A stretch of 64,000 bases of DNA, taken from NCBI RefSeq assembly GCF_004404055.1, contig NZ_SOHK01000007.1, positions 62,001 through 126,000 of the forward strand. Direction: 5' to 3'. Below, piece after piece: positions 8,662 to 16,354 of the stretch (position 1 is its first letter; the number at the start of each line of letters is the position of its first letter). The translations under genes and the position numbers were made by a program. The notes beneath the pieces are model-generated. The model was not told the origin of the DNA, searched no databases, and saw only the letters and a list, made by a program, of their open reading frames with translations. This stretch comes from Cryobacterium ruanii (GTDB taxonomy: Bacteria; Actinomycetota; Actinomycetes; Actinomycetales; Microbacteriaceae).

Positions 8662-9561
8662 ATGGTAGGTGATCTGATTCTGGTGACCGGCGCGACCGGC
8701 AACGTTGGCCGGGTCGTGGTGGAGCGGCTGCTTGCCGCCGGGTGCACAGTGCGGGCTGCAGGGCGGTCTGCCGAGTCAGTTGGCCAGATGTTCGGCGATC
8801 GTGTGGACGCCGTCGCACTTGACTTCACTGACCACACCACCTGGGCGGCTGCGTTTGAGGGCATCCAGCGGATGTTCCTGCTGCGCCCACCGCATTTAGC
8901 CAAACCAAAAAAGCAAATGATTCCCGCTCTCGAATTCGCAAAGAAGTCCGGTGTAGAGCAGATGGTATTTCTCTCTCTCCAGGGTGCGGAGAAGAACAAG
9001 GTTGTACCGCACGCTGCTATCGAAGCGTGGCTTCGCACCTCGGGTGTCACGTGGACGTTCGTGCGTGCTTCGTTCTTTCATCAAAACCTGTCCACCACGC
9101 ACGTGACTGATATTCGCGATCGCAACGAGATCGTCGTTCCCGCTGGGCTCGGTGCGACGGCTTTTGTCGACGCCGAAGACGTCGGGGCCATCGCCGCAGA
9201 CGCGTTACTCGACCCGTCGACGCACGCCAACACCGCTGTGACGGTGACTGGGAATGACGCCCTCACTTACGAACAGATCGCCCAGATTCTCAGCGCAGAA
9301 CTCGGCCGCCCGATCTGGTATGCCCGGCCCGGGATTGCCCGCTACATTTGGCACGCTCGCCGCACCCTGGGTATGCCGTGGGGGATGGTCCTCGTCACTG
9401 CCGCAATTTACACCACGGCTCGCCTCGGCCTGGCGGCCAAACTCTCCGATCAGGTCCGCACGGTCCTCGGCCGTGACCCCATTGGGTTCGCTGCCTTTGC
9501 CCACCGAGAACGTAGCGTCTGGACTCCCACTTCCACACCGACCGAGAGGCGCATCACATGA
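8662..9561 (+). CDS. NmrA-like NAD(P)-binding protein (atypical SDR)
   Basis: A 299-residue protein beginning LILVTGATGNVGRVVVERLL, a Rossmann glycine motif (TGxxGxxG). A second part carries QMVFLSLQGAEKNK and WTFVRASFFHQNL, typical of the NmrA/SDR5 family, which lacks the full SDR catalytic triad. Members act as redox sensors or NADPH-dependent quinone/aldehyde reductases. It is divergent to the MarR gene and its stop overlaps the next start by 4 bases, so the two genes form a MarR-controlled pair. Confidence 0.85.
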   Translation: MVGDLILVTGATGNVGRVVVERLLAAGCTVRAAGRSAESVGQMFGDRVDAVALDFTDHTTWAAAFEGIQRMFLLRPPHLAKPKKQMIPALEFAKKSGVEQMVFLSLQGAEKNKVVPHAAIEAWLRTSGVTWTFVRASFFHQNLSTTHVTDIRDRNEIVVPAGLGATAFVDAEDVGAIAADALLDPSTHANTAVTVTGNDALTYEQIAQILSAELGRPIWYARPGIARYIWHARRTLGMPWGMVLVTAAIYTTARLGLAAKLSDQVRTVLGRDPIGFAAFAHRERSVWTPTSTPTERRIT

Positions 9562-10181
9562 AAATTGCACTCCTTGGCGCCACCGGTCTCACCGGCCGCC
9601 TCGTCCTTAGGGAAGCGACGGCACGCGGCCACCACATCAACGCTCTCGCTCGCAACGGCGCGTCCCTTCCTGAGGACGGCGTCGCTGTGCACGAAGGCGA
9701 TATTTGTGATCTCGACGCCGTAACCCGAGTTGTCCAGGGGGCGGACGCCGTGATTTCTGCCGTAGGTGCTCGGGGCCGCGATTCGAACCTCCATACCCTG
9801 CTCGCCCAAAACACCACCACCGCGATGAGAACTATGGGCGTGACGCGTTTCGTCGGAATAAGCGTCGGCGGCCTCGACGTTCCGGGCGATCGGAAGGGTC
9901 CTCGAGATCGTTTCATCGGAGCCCTCGCCCGCACTCTCGCTGGCGGTGCCTCAGAGGACCGGAGACGTGAATATGAAATCTGGCAAGCCAGTGGATTGCG
10001 CTGGACACTCATTCGTGTACCCCGACTGACTGACGGTGAACCCAACACAGCATCCGCTATCGACGTTCATATTCCACCACGCGGCATTACCTTGCACCGA
10101 GCTGCACTGGCATCACTCCTCGTGGAGTATGCCACCGCCGAGAAATTCATAGAGCAGGCCCCGTTCGCGGCGAACAGCTAA
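9558..10181 (+). CDS. NAD(P)H-binding protein (SDR_a5/NmrA-like)
   Basis: A 207-residue protein starting MKIALLGATGLTGRLVLREA, with the glycine-rich NADP motif GATGLTG. GADAVISAVGARG follows at the end of the fourth strand and WTLIRVPRLTDGE later, as in PF13460 proteins of this length. It is coupled to the preceding gene by an ATGA overlap. The paralogous pair under a MarR repressor suggests a response to electrophiles or quinones; the substrate is not visible. Confidence 0.83.
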   Translation: MKIALLGATGLTGRLVLREATARGHHINALARNGASLPEDGVAVHEGDICDLDAVTRVVQGADAVISAVGARGRDSNLHTLLAQNTTTAMRTMGVTRFVGISVGGLDVPGDRKGPRDRFIGALARTLAGGASEDRRREYEIWQASGLRWTLIRVPRLTDGEPNTASAIDVHIPPRGITLHRAALASLLVEYATAEKFIEQAPFAANS

Positions 10182-10693
10182 CGTCACCACTGCGCGATCT
10201 GCGTTAGCAGAATAGACCGGCGTAGGTGCACGCGCATATTTACCTGCCGCGGCGTCTCCAGCGTTCCCTCGTACGAAGCGAGCTTGCCGGCCTGGCTCTA
10301 ACTCGGCGGCATCTTTGTGACTGCCCAAATCCGGTGCGGCGGCGAGAAAGGTCCGGCGTGGCATGCGACGGGCCGAGGGGCCGAGGGGCCGAGGGGCCAA
10401 CATACTCCGAGCGATCACTGATCTAGTCGAGTGTGCTGAGTTCCTGCACGGCACTGCTGGTTCGGGCCGTCGACGGTGCATGCTCCCGCCCCGTTGGCGG
10501 AAGTTGCGGCGGGTCGAGATAGCGCAATTACGGATTGTAGCCGTCGCGTTTTTGACGATGACCGCGTCATATCCGGTGACGATTCGGGAGTGTGAAAAAG
10601 CCCCACCGAAGGATTCCGGCGGGGCTTTCTTCAGAATGTTGACGTGGTCGCCGTCATTGGCCGCGCGCTGACAGGGTGAGCGAGGGTAAACCT
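10182..10693. other. Gene-free stretch with short tandem repeat and terminator
   Basis: No protein family could be read in any frame. The features seen are an imperfect tandem array of an 8-mer (GGGCCGAG, about three copies near 10370-10400) and the hairpin at 10595-10632. Confidence 0.45.
10595..10632. terminator. Rho-independent terminator-like hairpin
   Basis: AAAAAGCCCC and GGGGCTTTCT form the arms of a GC-rich hairpin, flanked by A and T runs so it can act in both directions. It fits as the end of the decayed minus-strand gene at 10694-10930. Confidence 0.7.
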
Positions 10694-10930
10694 CAGCTGA
10701 CTCGGAGAGCGGCGGCCAGGCCGTTCAGGGTGACGTTTCCGACGATAGCGGGGCTGATAGGAGTGGACGCTATCTCGCCCAAGAACACCGAGCATTGGAA
10801 CAGCTAGGCGACCGCCTGGCTGCGTCGTAGACAGCTCCTCAGCGGCTTCAACCGTGATCGCGGTCAACGCTGTCACGAGTGGGCCGGCGCTGCCCTGGCC
10901 CCTCGCTAAGCGCTCGTTATCGACCAGCGG
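10694..10930 (-). pseudogene. Decayed minus-strand gene of unknown family
   Basis: One minus frame reads VTALTAITVEAAEELSTTQ and then VPMLGVL. A second continues LGEIASTPISPAIVGNVTLN and GLAAALRVS to a stop at about 10694. The two pieces look like one protein split by a frameshift near 10780. A terminator-like hairpin lies about 60 bases downstream. I do not recognise the family. Confidence 0.35.
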
Positions 10931-10949
10931 CGTGAGCTATCAAGAGGCC

Positions 10950-11321
10950 CTAGCCAATGAACCCCGTCCTCCTCGGGGGCACGTTGGTCTCGCTTTCCAT
11001 GTCATAGAGTTCGAGCGCGCGAATGACAAGCGCGATGGTCGCCCACTCTTCGATGTCGTCACTCTGTGGCGGGTTCGCCGCCACCGGCAAGGGCGCCCTC
11101 AGCTGTGGCGGTGTAACGACCTCTCGCCACCGGTCATCCCCGACCGTGACAGGAACACGCAAGCGCAGCCCGTAGAGCGTGCCTGGCGCGTTGTACCCCT
11201 GGAAGACCACCTCGAGCAAATCATCCGTCTGGGTTGCCGAGACAAGATGCAAACGGAAGGCTGCCTCGTGAAGACGAAAGACTGAGGCCGTTGCAGCGGC
11301 AAAGTCGAGGTCAGGCATCAT
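10950..11321 (-). CDS. Hypothetical protein
   Basis: The frame gives 123 residues from the ATG at 11321 (MMPDLDFAAATASVFRLHEA). The composition is balanced, with VFRLHEAAFRLHLVSA, LLEVVFQGYNA and IALVIRALELYD, and it does not look like out-of-frame DNA. An upstream extension to 11372 would overlap the preceding gene. No known domain, signal peptide or membrane segment is seen. It follows the small ORF at 11329-11640 with a gap of a few bases and may be co-transcribed. Confidence 0.45.
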   Translation of the reverse strand: MMPDLDFAAATASVFRLHEAAFRLHLVSATQTDDLLEVVFQGYNAPGTLYGLRLRVPVTVGDDRWREVVTPPQLRAPLPVAANPPQSDDIEEWATIALVIRALELYDMESETNVPPRRTGFIG

Positions 11322-11328
11322 GCCGCTA

Positions 11329-11640
11329 CTATCGCAACCCATGCAGGGCAGACTGTGGACTTGTGTCAACACAGTACGACGTGATGACGCCCTTCGGCCA
11401 ACCGTCCGAGAGCACGGTGCTGTTCGCGACCACCCGCACAGTCGCCGTCCGGGTGATCTTGCAGCCCGTAAGAGCCCAGCAGGTGTATTCGTTCGCCGTC
11501 GTCTCGTAGACGATGGTCGTTCCCTTCGCTGTGCGTGACTTCGGGAACTTCGCCGTCTTCTGAATCATGCTCTTGTCGGTGACGTTGTGGTTTTGGGCGT
11601 GCGCCCATCCCCAGGCGGAGTCGCCCTTACGCATAGCCAT
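11329..11640 (-). CDS. Small hypothetical protein, possibly the remainder of a longer gene
   Basis: A 103-residue frame starting MAMRKGDSAWGWAHAQNHN. It contains AKGTTIVYETTANEYTCWAL and TATVRVVANSTVLSDGW, beta-rich segments that look like a genuine protein. No signal peptide is present. Upstream the frame closes at a TAA only a few codons before (after KDNQALK), so the start may have been lost by truncation. Function unknown. Confidence 0.45.
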   Translation of the reverse strand: MAMRKGDSAWGWAHAQNHNVTDKSMIQKTAKFPKSRTAKGTTIVYETTANEYTCWALTGCKITRTATVRVVANSTVLSDGWPKGVITSYCVDTSPQSALHGLR

Positions 11641-11743
11641 CTTGAGTGCCTGGTTGTCCTTTTAAGTCGATATCTGGTTATACGGGTTCACCGTGCGCTC
11701 CGTCCCGATCGCCATTACCGCACGCGAAACGTTAGCGGCAAGG

Positions 11744-12889
11744 CTATTCCAGTGCCGCGATCAAGTCGTCGACGGCCGCGGGGCTCAAAAGCTCGTCAAG
11801 CACCATAATTGCGGCACCGCGAATGCCAGCGCGGGGTCCGCCTTGAGCTGGCACAATGCTGAGGTGCTGCGTCGCCAGCGGGATAGAGCGTCGGTACACC
11901 ACTTCTCGGACGCCAGCGATAATCTCTTGCACGTTGACACCCAATTGCCCGCCAATTACGACCACCGACGGGTTGAGTACGCTCACACAGACCGCCGTGA
12001 CCTCGCCGATCGCCCGGCCCGCCTCTCGTGCAGCTGAGACGGCTGTTGCATCACCGGTTCTGATGCGATCGGTGATGTCACCAGGTTCTATTTTTATGGC
12101 TCCTGTCGTGCTCAGGTAAGCCGCGATGGCGGGAGCGCTCGCCGTCGCCTCAAGATCACGGTCGTCGTGTGCGCCCGGAACCTGCACGTGGCCGATATCG
12201 CCAGCGGAGCCGCGCGAGCCGCGTTGCAGGGCGCCGCCGCTAATGATTCCGGCACCGATTCCAGTCGATACCTTGATGAAAAGTAGGTCGTTGATCGAGG
12301 GCCATTGAATAGCTCGTTCGCCGAGAGCTAGGAGGTTGACATCGTTATCTACTAGAACCGGCGCGTTTAGGCGTTGACGCAAGAAGGCCGGGATGTCGAA
12401 TCCGTCCCAGCCTGGCATGATCGGCGGGCGGATCGGACGACCCGTCGAATGCTCCACCGGGCCGGGCACCCCCACACCGATTCCGAGTACATGTCGATGC
12501 ATTCGACCGACCTGGGATAGAAGTCGCGCGGCAGTTTCGGCCGCCCATGTCAGAGTGGCCGTGGGGCCGGCGGCGATATCGAGTGTCTTGCGCTCGTCGA
12601 TCAGTACGTCGCCGGCGAGGTCTAGGAGGCCGACTGCGCCATGAGTAGCGCCTAGATCGATGCCGATGCAGACCCTCGATGCAGGATCGAACGTTAGTCG
12701 GGCGGCCGGTCGCCCACCCGATGTTGGCGCGGTTCCGGAGGGTGCGACAAGTCCGACAGCGGCCAGGGCAGCGACCCTGTTCACTACGCTGGTGCGGGCC
12801 AGTCCTGTCTCCTCGACGAGTTCAGACCGGGTGCGAGGTCTGCCATCTCGCAGAATCTGGAACAGCTCGCCTGCGCCGGTGGAAATCAT
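11744..12889 (-). CDS. ROK family transcriptional regulator (NagC/XylR type) lacking the zinc cysteines
   Basis: A 381-residue protein. An N-terminal winged HTH (RTRSELVEETGLARTSVVNR) is followed by the ROK kinase-like fold: CIGIDLGATHGAVGLLD, GIGVGVPGPVEH, FIKVSTGIGAGIISGG. In ROK regulators the segment after GExGH carries a CxCGxxGCxE zinc site; here it reads GDIGHVQVPGAHDDRDLEAT with no cysteine. The start at 12889 has GGGGAGG seven bases upstream and is preferred over 12916. It is divergent to the sugar operon at 13033 and very likely represses it, with a sugar as inducer. Confidence 0.88.
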   Translation of the reverse strand: MISTGAGELFQILRDGRPRTRSELVEETGLARTSVVNRVAALAAVGLVAPSGTAPTSGGRPAARLTFDPASRVCIGIDLGATHGAVGLLDLAGDVLIDERKTLDIAAGPTATLTWAAETAARLLSQVGRMHRHVLGIGVGVPGPVEHSTGRPIRPPIMPGWDGFDIPAFLRQRLNAPVLVDNDVNLLALGERAIQWPSINDLLFIKVSTGIGAGIISGGALQRGSRGSAGDIGHVQVPGAHDDRDLEATASAPAIAAYLSTTGAIKIEPGDITDRIRTGDATAVSAAREAGRAIGEVTAVCVSVLNPSVVVIGGQLGVNVQEIIAGVREVVYRRSIPLATQHLSIVPAQGGPRAGIRGAAIMVLDELLSPAAVDDLIAALE

Positions 12890-12969
12890 TGAATTTACCT
12901 CCCCATGAGGCCACAAACCTCACCCAACCGACATTAGTGGATGAAGTCTCGGGGCCTGAATCAGTACAT

Positions 12970-13014
12970 TTGACAATTATAAGTCAGAAGTGCTACTTTC
13001 AACTGTTATAAGAC
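12970..13014 (+). promoter_or_regulatory. Promoter of the sugar operon with TTATAAG direct repeats
   Basis: TTGACA at 12970-12975 and TACTTT at 12994-12999, 18 bases apart, form a good sigma-70-type promoter. The word TTATAAG occurs at 12977-12983 and 13006-13012, 29 bases apart, bracketing the -10 region. These are candidate half-sites for the divergent ROK regulator. The GTG start follows at 13033 after GAGGAGGT. Confidence 0.6.
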
Positions 13015-13032
13015 TACGAGGAGGTAGAAGCC

Positions 13033-13854
13033 GTGAAATTTGCATATGAGGCCAACGCGTGGGGTGGTGTCGTGGGGACTCCAGGGTCTGTAACTGACGT
13101 GGCCTCTGGTTTCTACTTCACGCCCGGAGACGTGCACCGCACTCTTGGGGCGATAGCCGCCGCCGGCTACGGGGGAGTTGAACTTTTTGATGGCAACCTT
13201 CTTCCATTTGAGGATTCCATCGACGATTTCGTCTCTGCCGTGGAGGCCAATGGCCTCGAGGTCGCAGGTGTGTACAGCGGTGGACATTTCATTTATCCCG
13301 ACGCCCACGAAGACGAACTCGCTCGTTTTGATCGCTCGATCAGGATCGCCTCGGCAGTGGGCGCGCGCCACTACGTTGTCGGTGGCGGTGCTGTGCGCTC
13401 AACGGGCCGCCGGGATGAGGATTTCACCGTGGCTGGCGCCTTCCTTGACAACGTTGCGGAGCGTGCCAAGGCGTCCGGCCTTGTCGCTAGTTACCACCCC
13501 CATCTCGGAAGCCTGGCGCAAGCGCCCGACCAAATCGACGCGCTCTTCGCCGCCACGTCTATCGGTCTCTGCATTGACGTCGCGCACGTTGCGGCTGGTG
13601 GCGGTGACCCCGTGGCAGTCATTCGCCGTTACGCCGATCGGCTCGCCTACGTTCACCTTAAAGACCTTGATCGCATGACCAACGCATTCCGTCCGCTTGG
13701 CGAAGGCGACCTCGACCTTGACGCCATCGTTGAGGCCGTGATCGACGCAGGGTACGACGACTGGATCACGGTTGAACTTGACGGTTTTCAGGGCGACCAA
13801 GACCACGCCGCGGCAACCAGTCTGCAATTTCTTCAGCGCGGAAAGCTTTTTTAA
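13033..13854 (+). CDS. Sugar phosphate isomerase/epimerase family TIM-barrel protein (LgdB-like)
   Basis: A 273-residue AP-endonuclease-2-type TIM barrel. Metal-ligand stretches are seen at GVELFDGN (Glu), LCIDVAHVAAGG (Asp, His), AYVHLKDLD (His) and ITVELDGF (C-terminal Glu). Translation starts at GTG, chosen for the strong GAGGAGGT seven bases upstream. Proteins of this fold isomerise, epimerise, eliminate from or hydrate keto-sugars in the cytoplasm. It is the first gene of a seven-gene operon that also holds two Gfo/Idh/MocA dehydrogenases, a second TIM barrel and an ABC importer. By that context it is likely a lyase/hydratase acting on a 3-keto-sugar intermediate rather than an isomerase of sugar phosphates. 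Confidence 0.82.
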   Translation: MKFAYEANAWGGVVGTPGSVTDVASGFYFTPGDVHRTLGAIAAAGYGGVELFDGNLLPFEDSIDDFVSAVEANGLEVAGVYSGGHFIYPDAHEDELARFDRSIRIASAVGARHYVVGGGAVRSTGRRDEDFTVAGAFLDNVAERAKASGLVASYHPHLGSLAQAPDQIDALFAATSIGLCIDVAHVAAGGGDPVAVIRRYADRLAYVHLKDLDRMTNAFRPLGEGDLDLDAIVEAVIDAGYDDWITVELDGFQGDQDHAAATSLQFLQRGKLF

Positions 13855-13910
13855 CTCGCTTGACCCCGATCGACCCAGGTAACGAATCTTCACAGCAAAG
13901 GAGCATAAAA

Positions 13911-15077
13911 ATGAAGATCAAAAGCACGTACATTTCCCTTATCGCGGCAGCAGGCTTGCTTGCCTTAGTCGGGTGCACCCCAGCCGGGGGCGCCTCGAAT
14001 GCCGGTGCCGCCGTCGACCCGAAGATCACCGCAGAAATCAACTCAGCACTGGCCGAGATCACCGGTCAGGTGCTCAGCACCGGACCGAACGGCGAGAAGC
14101 CGGCGTCGGTAGAGACGACGTCCGTGACTGATGCGCAGGCCGCAGAAATCGCTGGTATGGGTCTCACCGCCGCCATCGTGATGCATTACGGCGGCAACGA
14201 CTGGGCAAACGCCCAGATCGCGGGCCTGAACGCGGAATTCGATCGCCTCGGAATCGAAGTCATCGCGACGACGGATGCAAATTTCGACCCGGCTACTCAA
14301 GTCTCGAATATTGAGACTGTGCTTGCACAGGACCCCGACATCATCGTCTCGATTCCCACGGACCCCGTCGCGACGGCCAGCGCATACCGTAAGGCCGCCG
14401 AGCAGGGCGTCAAGCTTGTCTTCATGGACAACGTGCCCAGCGGATTCGTAGCCGGAGAGGACTACGTATCTATGGTCTCGGCCGACAACTACGGCAACGG
14501 TGTGACTTCTGCTTACCTCCTCGCACGTGCGCTCGGCGGTGAAGGCAAGATCGGCGTCATTTATCACGAGGCCGATTTCTTCGTCACAAAGCAGCGTCAT
14601 CAGGGTTTCACCGACACCATTTCTGAAAAGTTCCCCAACATTGAATTGGTGCAGGAGCAGGGCATCGCGGGTCCGGACTTCGCCGGTGACGCACAAGGTG
14701 TAGCGAACGCGATGCTTACTAAGAATCCCGACCTTGCCGGGATCTGGGCCGTCTGGGACGTTCCCGCGGAGGGAGTGATGGCTGCTGCTCGCGAAACCGG
14801 TCGCACGGACATCAAGATCGCAACAGAAGATCTCGGCACGAACGTTGCGATCGCACTCGCGAAGAAGCAAATGATCGTCGGTCTCGGAGCACAGCTTCCG
14901 TACGACCAGGGCGTAGCAGAAGCCGACCTCGCTGCGCTGAGCATCCTAGGAATCGATGTACCTCCCTATGTGGCAATGAGCTCACTACCCGTTGACCACG
15001 AGAACGTGCTGGAGGCGTGGGAGCAGGTCTATCACGCAGCTCCACCCGCGTCTGTGAAAGACGCATACATCAAGTAG
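13911..15077 (+). CDS. Sugar ABC transporter substrate-binding lipoprotein (RbsB-like)
   Basis: A 388-residue protein with a lipoprotein signal: MKIKSTYISL, a hydrophobic stretch, and the lipobox LVGC (Cys near residue 22). The body is a type I periplasmic-binding fold: TAAIVMHYGGNDWANAQIAG, VSIPTDPVATASAYRKAAEQ, GKIGVIYHEADFF. The start at 13911 has AAGGAG ten bases upstream; a longer frame to 13860 would hide the signal. It would sit on the outer face of the membrane and deliver a monosaccharide-like ligand to the ATPase and permease encoded downstream. The ligand is not readable from sequence. Confidence 0.9.
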   Translation: MKIKSTYISLIAAAGLLALVGCTPAGGASNAGAAVDPKITAEINSALAEITGQVLSTGPNGEKPASVETTSVTDAQAAEIAGMGLTAAIVMHYGGNDWANAQIAGLNAEFDRLGIEVIATTDANFDPATQVSNIETVLAQDPDIIVSIPTDPVATASAYRKAAEQGVKLVFMDNVPSGFVAGEDYVSMVSADNYGNGVTSAYLLARALGGEGKIGVIYHEADFFVTKQRHQGFTDTISEKFPNIELVQEQGIAGPDFAGDAQGVANAMLTKNPDLAGIWAVWDVPAEGVMAAARETGRTDIKIATEDLGTNVAIALAKKQMIVGLGAQLPYDQGVAEADLAALSILGIDVPPYVAMSSLPVDHENVLEAWEQVYHAAPPASVKDAYIK

Positions 15078-15163
15078 TCCCGACACCCCGTGTCGACCTG
15101 GTGGGGCGATCGGAGATGATCGCCCCACCCATCACGAAGTACACACAGCTACGGAAGGCAGAC

Positions 15164-16354
15164 ATGCAAGACATCAATATCGCCATGATCGGCGGCGGAT
15201 TCATGGGCAAGGCACACTCACTCGCGTATGCCGCGATGCCCATGTTCTTCTGGCCCGCTCCTGTACGACCCATCAAGAAGATCATCGTTGACGTTACCGA
15301 GGATTTAGCTCGTACCGCAGCCGAACGATTCACGTGGGAAGGGTACTCCACATCCTGGCGCGACGTTGTGAACGACCCTGCAATCGATGTCATCGATATC
15401 GCCACCCCCAACAACATGCACGCCGAAATCGCGATCGCGGCCGCTGAAGCCGGCAAACACATTATTTGTGAGAAGCCGTTGGCACCGACTGCCGAAGAGG
15501 CCCGTCGAATGTACGAAGCGGCCACCAAAGCAGGCATCGTAACGGCCGTCGCCTTCAACTACCGACGTACCCCCGCCGTCGCACTCGCGAAGAAATACAT
15601 CGACGAGGGAGCCATCGGTACCATCCTCAACTTTCGCGGTACCTATCTGCAGGACTGGAGTGCTGACCCCAATTCACCGCTGAGCTGGCGTTTCCAGAAA
15701 AAGATCGCCGGGTCTGGCGCGGTTGGCGACATCGGCTCACACGTCGTCGACTTGGCGCGGTACCTCGTAGGCGAGATCGCCGAAGTCACTTCGGTCGTAT
15801 CTAACTTCATTCCGGACCGCCCACTCCAAACAAGCGGGTTCGATGCCCTGGGCGGCTCATCCCAGTCCGACGGACCTCGCGGCGCCGTCGACGTCGATGA
15901 CGAAGCAATGTCTCTTGTTAGATTCCGAAGCGGTGCCGTGGGCTCAATCGAAGCGACCCGCAATGCCTGGGGGCGCAACAACTACATCACCTTCGAAATT
16001 CACGGAACCGAGGGATCGATCTTTTTCAACTACGAGAACCGCGACGAACTCCAGGTCGCGTTCAAGAACGACCCCGCGGACCGCCGAGGTTTCCGTACGG
16101 TTTACACCGGACCAAACACGCCTTACGGGGAGTCACTCTGGCCCATCCCCGCACTTGGCATCGGATACAGCGAAACAAAGATCATCGAAGCCCATGATTT
16201 CCTCAAGGCCGTCGTAGAGGGCGGAACCGTCGAACCCAACTTCCGGGATGGTTATCGGGCAGCCCTAGTAGACGAGGCTATTCTCGAATCAGGTCGCACC
16301 GGGGCGTGGGTGCAAATTCCAGACATCACAGAGTCGGGCTCGCTTGATGGCTGA
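15164..16354 (+). CDS. Gfo/Idh/MocA oxidoreductase, levoglucosan dehydrogenase-like
   Basis: A 396-residue NAD(P)-dependent dehydrogenase. The N-terminal Rossmann motif IAMIGGGFMGKAHS is followed by VIDIATPNNMHAEIAIAAAE and the catalytic-lysine motif IICEKPLAP. The C-terminal domain has FRGTYLQDWSADPNSPLSWR and GDIGSHVVDLARYL with the conserved Asp/His. The YLQDW and MPMFFWPAP stretches recall, from memory, the actinobacterial levoglucosan dehydrogenase (LgdA), which oxidises C3 of 1,6-anhydroglucose. I could not align it. The start at 15164 has GGAAGG upstream. Its stop overlaps the ATPase gene start by 8 bases. Confidence 0.85.
   Translation: MQDINIAMIGGGFMGKAHSLAYAAMPMFFWPAPVRPIKKIIVDVTEDLARTAAERFTWEGYSTSWRDVVNDPAIDVIDIATPNNMHAEIAIAAAEAGKHIICEKPLAPTAEEARRMYEAATKAGIVTAVAFNYRRTPAVALAKKYIDEGAIGTILNFRGTYLQDWSADPNSPLSWRFQKKIAGSGAVGDIGSHVVDLARYLVGEIAEVTSVVSNFIPDRPLQTSGFDALGGSSQSDGPRGAVDVDDEAMSLVRFRSGAVGSIEATRNAWGRNNYITFEIHGTEGSIFFNYENRDELQVAFKNDPADRRGFRTVYTGPNTPYGESLWPIPALGIGYSETKIIEAHDFLKAVVEGGTVEPNFRDGYRAALVDEAILESGRTGAWVQIPDITESGSLDG

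Noticed and set aside
10369-10400. Short GGGCCGAG tandem array considered as a CRISPR or regulatory repeat
   Set aside because: The unit is 8 bases with no spacers. It looks like simple replication slippage. No CRISPR array or cas gene is seen in the window.
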